Part shown: positions 5,109-8,965 of the stretch, piece after piece
Position numbering within the stretch: the first letter of the stretch is position 1
Layout of the letters: every line of letters begins with the position of its first letter
Assembly (NCBI GenBank): GCA_012799535.1
Contig: JAAZLB010000226.1
Location: 1 to 8,965 of the forward strand
DNA from: Bacillota bacterium
GTDB taxonomy: Bacteria > Bacillota > Limnochordia > Darwinibacteriales > Darwinibacteriaceae
Length of the DNA stretch: 8,965 bases
Direction of reading: 5' to 3'
Program-made: the position numbers and the translations under genes
Notes under the pieces: generated by a model
Database searches by the model: none
What the model was told of the DNA's origin: nothing
Seen by the model: only the letters and a program-made list of their open reading frames with translations

Positions 5109-6976
5109 TCAGTCGCCCTCCGTTGCAATTGTTCTAAATGCACCAAAAGGACACTAATATCTGCAGGAGTAACTCCAGAGACTCGGGAGGCCTGGCCGAC
5201 GGAACTAGGTCGAACTTCACTCAAGCGATTTACTGCTTCCCGAGAAAGGCCCTTTAATTCCTGATAGGGAAAATCAGGTGGTAGGAGTTTCTTTTCCATG
5301 CGCTCAAAACGTTCAATAGCAGCCTCTTGCCTACTCAAATACCCGGCATATTTCACATTAATCTCTACCTGTTCTCCTATAGATCGAGACAAAGGAGGTA
5401 GATCTGTGAAATGGACCAAATCCCCATAGCTTAGTTCTGGACGACGGAGCAAATCTGCCAAGGTTACTCCGTGCCTTAAAGGAGTGGTACCTAAAGCCAT
5501 AAGCTTCTCATTAACCTCTGGGGTGCCACCAATCACTGTTCTATTCAAGCGCTCTACTTCTGCTTCGATTAAGTCCTGTTTGTTTAGGAAGGCAGCATAC
5601 CGTTCCTCACTAATTAAACCCAATTCATAGCCAAGGGGGGTAAACCGCACATCCGCATTGTCCATGCGCAACGATAAACGATATTCAGACCTAGAAGTCA
5701 TCATCCGGTAGGGCTCTGTTACGCCCTTAGTAACCAAGTCATCGATTAAAACTCCAATATACCCTTGAGAACGGGGAATAATAATAGGTTCTTCCCCTAA
5801 TAAGAAGCGAGAAGCGTTAATACCTGCCATGATCCCTTGGGCAGCCGCTTCCTCATAACCGGAAGTGCCATTAATTTGACCTGCACAAAAGAGGCCGGAG
5901 ATATCCTTAGTTTCTAAAGAAGCATGCAAAGCCAAAGGATCAATACAGTCGTATTCAATGGCGTAAGCAGGACGCATAATCTCTACGTTTTCAAAGCCAG
6001 GAATAGTTCTTAGCATCTCGTCCTGAATCTCCAAGGGTAAAGAAGTGGAAGAACCACTTAAATACCCTTCGTTAGTGTCCCAACCTTCGGGCTCGATAAA
6101 AACCTGATGACTAGTGCGATCGGGAAATTCCACGATCTTACTTTCAATAGAAGGGCAATAGCGTGGTCCTGGTCCGGTAATTGCCCCACTATACATAGAA
6201 GTTCGATGGAGATTATCTCGAATTATACGATGTGTTTCAGGGGTAGTATAGGTCACCCAACACGGTGCTTGCTCGATTTCAATAGAATCTGTTTCAAAGG
6301 AAAACCCAAAGATCTTCTCATCACCGGGGAGTTTTTCCAATTTGTCATAATTTAGGGAACGCATATTGATTCGGGGAGGTGTTCCTGTTTTAAAACGAAC
6401 AATAGGAAGCCATTTTTTTAGGGCAGAGGCGAGATCTACCGCAGTATGTTGGCCCTGGGGACCAGACTCGTATTGCAGTTCTCCAATATGAATTACTGAG
6501 CGCAAATAGGTTCCTGTGGCCAAAATCACCACGGGAGCGAACACCTGAACTCCACCTCGCAAAACTATCCCTTGTATCTTGCCCTTTTCTACTAGAAGAT
6601 CCGTAACAAGCCCTTCCTTTAAATAAAGGTTAGGGGTGTTTTCTAATACCTGTTTCATTCTACGCTGATATAATTTGCGATCTAATTGCACCCTAAGGGA
6701 TTGCACAGCAGGCCCTCGCCTGGTATTAAGCATCCGCATCTGCATGAGGGTGGCGTCACAATTTTTCCCCATTTCACCACCAAGGGCATCAATTTCCCGT
6801 ACTAAGGTGGCCTTGCCCGAACCGCCAATGCTGGGGTTGCAAGGTAATAGAGCGACGTTGTCTAGATTTAAAGTTAATACTAAGACTGTGTGACCACGAC
6901 GAGCGCAGGCCAAGGCAGCCTCTGCACCGGCATGTCCCGCACCTACTACAATCACGTCATAACTATTAGGAATCAT
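5105..6976 (-). CDS. mnmG: tRNA uridine-34 5-carboxymethylaminomethyl modification enzyme MnmG (GidA)
   Basis: This 623-residue FAD- and NADH-using enzyme, with MnmE, modifies C5 of wobble U34 in tRNAs reading NNA/NNG codons. From ATG 6976 it has the FAD-binding GAGHAG (12 to 17), PCNPSIGG (45 to 52) with C46, [12 protein letters not shown] (59 to 70), GPRYCPSIE (270 to 278) with C274 matching a catalytically important Cys of E. coli Mnm[20 protein letters not shown] (363 to 381), and the C-terminal MnmE/tRNA-binding region. The [15 protein letters not shown] segment differs slightly from the usual GGxxKGxLV. A TTG at 7000 would add eight residues and overlap mnmE. ATG 6976 is preferred because it follows AGGGA, which overlaps the mnmE stop, and gives the usual short N-terminus. 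The gap to mnmE is 8 bp and the stop overlaps rsmG. Confidence 0.96.
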   Translation of the reverse strand: MIPNSYDVIVVGAGHAGAEAALACARRGHTVLVLTLNLDNVALLPCNPSIGGSGKATLVREIDALGGEMGKNCDATLMQMRMLNTRRGPAVQSLRVQLDRKLYQRRMKQVLENTPNLYLKEGLVTDLLVEKGKIQGIVLRGGVQVFAPVVILATGTYLRSVIHIGELQYESGPQGQHTAVDLASALKKWLPIVRFKTGTPPRINMRSLNYDKLEKLPGDEKIFGFSFETDSIEIEQAPCWVTYTTPETHRIIRDNLHRTSMYSGAITGPGPRYCPSIESKIVEFPDRTSHQVFIEPEGWDTNEGYLSGSSTSLPLEIQDEMLRTIPGFENVEIMRPAYAIEYDCIDPLALHASLETKDISGLFCAGQINGTSGYEEAAAQGIMAGINASRFLLGEEPIIIPRSQGYIGVLIDDLVTKGVTEPYRMMTSRSEYRLSLRMDNADVRFTPLGYELGLISEERYAAFLNKQDLIEAEVERLNRTVIGGTPEVNEKLMALGTTPLRHGVTLADLLRRPELSYGDLVHFTDLPPLSRSIGEQVEINVKYAGYLSRQEAAIERFERMEKKLLPPDFPYQELKGLSREAVNRLSEVRPSSVGQASRVSGVTPADISVLLVHLEQLQRRATE

Positions 6977-6984
6977 CTCAATCC

Positions 6985-8373
6985 CTACTTTCCAATACAA
7001 AACTGAGCGAAGATCTGATCCAATACGTTTTCTCGTACCGTTTCACCGGTAATTTCCCCTAGATGCTCTAAAGCTTCGTATAAATCTACTGCAATTAAAT
7101 CCAATGGTAAGCCTCCCCTAAAAGTATCCAGGGCCCGTTCTAACCCTTGTTGTGCCTCAAGTAAAGCATGTTTATGACGGGTGCGGGTAACCAATGCCTT
7201 GGAACCTGCAGAGCTTAAAATTGCCCCGCTACCAACCTGACTGAGAATAGCTTCGCCTAGCTGTTCTACGAGTTCGTGACCTTGATGCACTAGGGAAATT
7301 TCCAGCACCGGAGCATCTCCTAAATCCCCTAGCTTACTCATATCCCAAGAAGGTTCTAGATCCACCTTGTTCACTAAGATAATCCGCTTCTGATCCTTAG
7401 TCTTATCCAAGATTTCGTGATCTTCACTACTCAAAGGTACGCTACTATCTAAAACATGGAGGATTAAATCTGCTTCTTGAATCAGATCCAAACTGCGAGC
7501 CACTCCTAATTGCTCCACAAGATCTTCGCTTTCCCGAATACCCGCGGTATCAATCAAACGGAGGGGAACTCCCTGCAAATTGATCACTTCTTCAATAGTG
7601 TCCCTGGTAGTGCCAGGAATATCAGTTACTAATGCCCGATTTTCATCTAGTAGCTTATTTAACAGACTAGATTTACCCACATTGGGTTTACCAGTAATCA
7701 CCGTTTTTAATCCTTCTCTGAGGATTTTACCATCATCGGCTGTAGCTAGCAAATTAGCTAACTCCTCGAGACTTATTACCAAAGCTTCTTCTAGTTCTAG
7801 AAGATCCACTTCAGGAAGATCCTCTTCCGGAAAATCTATACTTGCTTCCACCTTAACTACAACCCCGTATAAACGAGTTTGAAGATCTCTAATCCGTCGA
7901 CTTAAGCTACCTTCCAGCTGATCGACTGCTACCTCTAAACCAAGGGAGGTAGAGGCTTGGATGATATCAATCACCGCTTCTGCCTGAGATAAATCTAGAC
8001 GTCCATTTAAAAAGGCACGTTTAGTAAATTCCCCTGGCTCAGCTAACCTAGCACCACTGCGGAGGGCTAAATTCAAAACTGCCTGCACCGAAATTATGCC
8101 TCCGTGGCATTGTAACTCTACCACATCTTCCCCTGTATACGAATGGGGTCCCCGCATCACAAGGGCCAAGGCTTCATCTATCTGCCGATCGGTAGTTGGA
8201 TCTACAATTTGTCCATAGCGTAACCGATAAGTTTTTAGATCCTGCAACTTTTGCCCCCGCTGGGCGCGGAAAATCTTGTCTCCAATTTCAACCGCTTCAG
8301 GTCCACTTAGGCGCACAATACCGATTCCACCCTCACCTAAGGGCGTAGCCACTGCTGCAATAGTGCGATCCAT
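6985..8373 (-). CDS. mnmE: tRNA modification GTPase MnmE (TrmE)
   Basis: This 462-residue protein has the usual three parts. The N-terminal tetrahydrofolate-binding domain (about 1 to 120) begins [19 protein letters not shown] helical domain contains [19 protein letters not shown] (116 to 134). An inserted Ras-like G domain has G1 GKPNVGKS (228 to 235), GTTRDT (254 to 259), G3 DTAG (275 to 278) and G4 NKVD (335 to 338). It ends with FCIGK, whose Cys459 is the conserved catalytic Cys. The G5 region reads EISLVHQG rather than SAK, a loose position in this family. N231 in the P-loop is the expected potassium ligand. With MnmG it builds the (c)mnm5 group on U34 of tRNA. ATG 8373 follows GAGGTG at 7 nt. 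It is first in the unit and lies 8 bp before mnmG. Confidence 0.97.
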   Translation of the reverse strand: MDRTIAAVATPLGEGGIGIVRLSGPEAVEIGDKIFRAQRGQKLQDLKTYRLRYGQIVDPTTDRQIDEALALVMRGPHSYTGEDVVELQCHGGIISVQAVLNLALRSGARLAEPGEFTKRAFLNGRLDLSQAEAVIDIIQASTSLGLEVAVDQLEGSLSRRIRDLQTRLYGVVVKVEASIDFPEEDLPEVDLLELEEALVISLEELANLLATADDGKILREGLKTVITGKPNVGKSSLLNKLLDENRALVTDIPGTTRDTIEEVINLQGVPLRLIDTAGIRESEDLVEQLGVARSLDLIQEADLILHVLDSSVPLSSEDHEILDKTKDQKRIILVNKVDLEPSWDMSKLGDLGDAPVLEISLVHQGHELVEQLGEAILSQVGSGAILSSAGSKALVTRTRHKHALLEAQQGLERALDTFRGGLPLDLIAVDLYEALEHLGEITGETVRENVLDQIFAQFCIGK

Positions 8374-8393
8374 CTACCATCACCTCAATCCCT

Positions 8394-8402
8394 ATTCTAC
8401 CA
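8394..8402 (-). promoter_or_regulatory. Candidate extended -10 promoter before mnmE
   Basis: TGG followed by TAGAAT (8402 to 8394 on the minus strand) fits an extended -10 element, 5 of 6 matches to TATAAT with TG one base upstream. It lies between the jag terminator and the mnmE ribosome-binding site. No good -35 box is seen 16 to 18 nt upstream, where the terminator stem lies. If used, it gives a leader of only about 15 nt. Confidence 0.35.
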
Positions 8403-8409
8403 CAAAATG

Positions 8410-8441
8410 AAAAAAGGGCGTACCTGCACGGCACACCCTTT
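8410..8441 (-). terminator. Intrinsic terminator after jag
   Basis: On the minus strand bases 8441 to 8430 pair with 8424 to 8413 in a 12-bp stem (AAAGGG with CCCTTT at the base, two G·U pairs inside) around a 5-nt GTGCA loop. A run of six T (8415 to 8410) overlaps the end of the stem and is followed by CATTTT. It lies 9 bp after the jag stop codon. The plus-strand side is also followed by T-rich sequence, so it may stop transcription in both directions. Confidence 0.88.
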
Positions 8442-8450
8442 AATTTTAAT

Positions 8451-8965
8451 TTATTTAGGAAGTATTACCACCCGGCGATAGGGGTCTTGACCTTCACTTT
8501 GGGTCTGTACTCCAGGAAATTCTTGCACTTCTTGATGAACAATTCTCCGCTCAGCCGCGTTCATGGGATCCAAAGCCACACGCCTTCCACTAGATTCCAC
8601 CTTCATGGCCGCCCTTTGGGCTAAGGTCCGCAAATTTTCTTCCCGTTTAGCACGATAATCCCCTATATCTAGATTAACCCGCACCCATTGTCCCCCTTGG
8701 CGATTTACCGCTAGGGATGTGAGGTATTGTAAACTGTCTAAGGTTTGACCCTTACGCCCAATTAAAATTCCTAAATCATCACCATCAATTTGGAGTTCAA
8801 CAGATTCTTCATCACTACTACCAGTGACGGTGGCAGATATATCCATATAACCTAACAGTTCGTTCAAAAACTCAATGGACGCCTCCAGTTTTACCTCATG
8901 AATCGGTGCTACCGGTGCCTTTTGCTCAACTAGAATCTTCGCCTGACGGGAACCGATCCCTAGAA
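8451..8965 (-). CDS. jag: RNA-binding protein Jag/KhpB (EloR), 5' end beyond the window
   Basis: The frame stays open to the right edge, so the gene is partial. 170 residues are visible and the true start lies outside. A TTG at 8867 could be taken for a start, but residues before it (LGIGSRQAKILVE at the edge) match the end of the Jag N-terminal domain. Next come a charged linker, a KH domain with GRKG (visible residues 69 to 72) as its RNA-binding GXXG loop, and an R3H domain with RRIVH (139 to 143, the RxxxH motif) ending RRVVILPK. Jag/KhpB binds RNA, often with KhpA, and affects cell elongation in streptococci. In Bacillus it is encoded just after spoIIIJ (yidC), expected to the right here. 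It is followed by a strong terminator, so jag belongs to the upstream rpmH–rnpA–yidC unit. Confidence 0.95.
   Translation of the reverse strand, partial: LGIGSRQAKILVEQKAPVAPIHEVKLEASIEFLNELLGYMDISATVTGSSDEESVELQIDGDDLGILIGRKGQTLDSLQYLTSLAVNRQGGQWVRVNLDIGDYRAKREENLRTLAQRAAMKVESSGRRVALDPMNAAERRIVHQEVQEFPGVQTQSEGQDPYRRVVILPK

Noticed and set aside
6998..7000. TTG start for mnmG overlapping the end of mnmE
   Set aside because: It has no good ribosome-binding site and adds an atypical extension. ATG 6976 fits the family N-terminus and has AGGGA just upstream.
8865..8867. TTG as the start of a 138-residue Jag protein
   Set aside because: The same frame continues to the window edge and encodes residues typical of the Jag N-terminal domain, so the gene is partial and this TTG is internal.
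1..8965. Mobile elements, CRISPR arrays, tRNA/rRNA genes, defence systems
   Set aside because: I found no transposase, integrase, repeat array, tRNA-like fold or foreign-looking gene cassette. Every large frame belongs to the conserved origin-region gene set or to the single transporter.

Overview
The window is the replication-origin-proximal block of a spore-forming Firmicutes chromosome. The minus-strand order jag – mnmE – mnmG – rsmG – noc – parA(soj) – parB(spo0J), followed by a convergent yyaC, matches the block beside oriC in Bacillus and many Clostridia. By that comparison yidC, rnpA, rpmH, dnaA and oriC should lie beyond the right edge. A sporulation gene (yyaC), a Noc homologue and exact Firmicutes parS sites support a spore-former. 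Base composition looks intermediate by eye (not computed). The MnmG sequence reads more like Peptococcaceae/Desulfitobacterium-type Clostridia than Bacilli, but that is an impression and no species is claimed.

Layout from right to left, in the direction of transcription. Jag/KhpB enters from beyond the right edge without its 5' end and stops at an intrinsic terminator. A short gap with an extended -10 promoter candidate then leads into mnmE–mnmG–rsmG, which are packed almost without gaps. MnmE and MnmG form the enzyme for the tRNA wobble-uridine modification, and RsmG methylates 16S rRNA. A second intrinsic terminator follows rsmG. A sigma-H-like promoter candidate then precedes noc–parA–parB, whose reading frames overlap by 8 and 4 bp. 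ParA and ParB act in origin segregation and sporulation control. Noc is the nucleoid-occlusion paralogue of ParB.

Two exact parS palindromes occur. One lies inside parB, and the other forms the core of the hairpin between the convergent 3' ends of parB and yyaC. yyaC, the only plus-strand gene, has a sigma-F-like promoter candidate. Divergent from it is a YkvI-family membrane transporter gene. The left 70 bp hold a good sigma-A-type promoter and possibly the first codons of another gene.

No mobile element, CRISPR array, structural RNA gene or evident foreign gene cargo was found. No gene-free stretch reaches 300 bp; the longest is about 115 bp, between rsmG and noc. The region is mostly conserved housekeeping. 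The points worth attention are the parS/terminator overlap, the residue code separating Noc from ParB, and the candidate sporulation-stage promoters.
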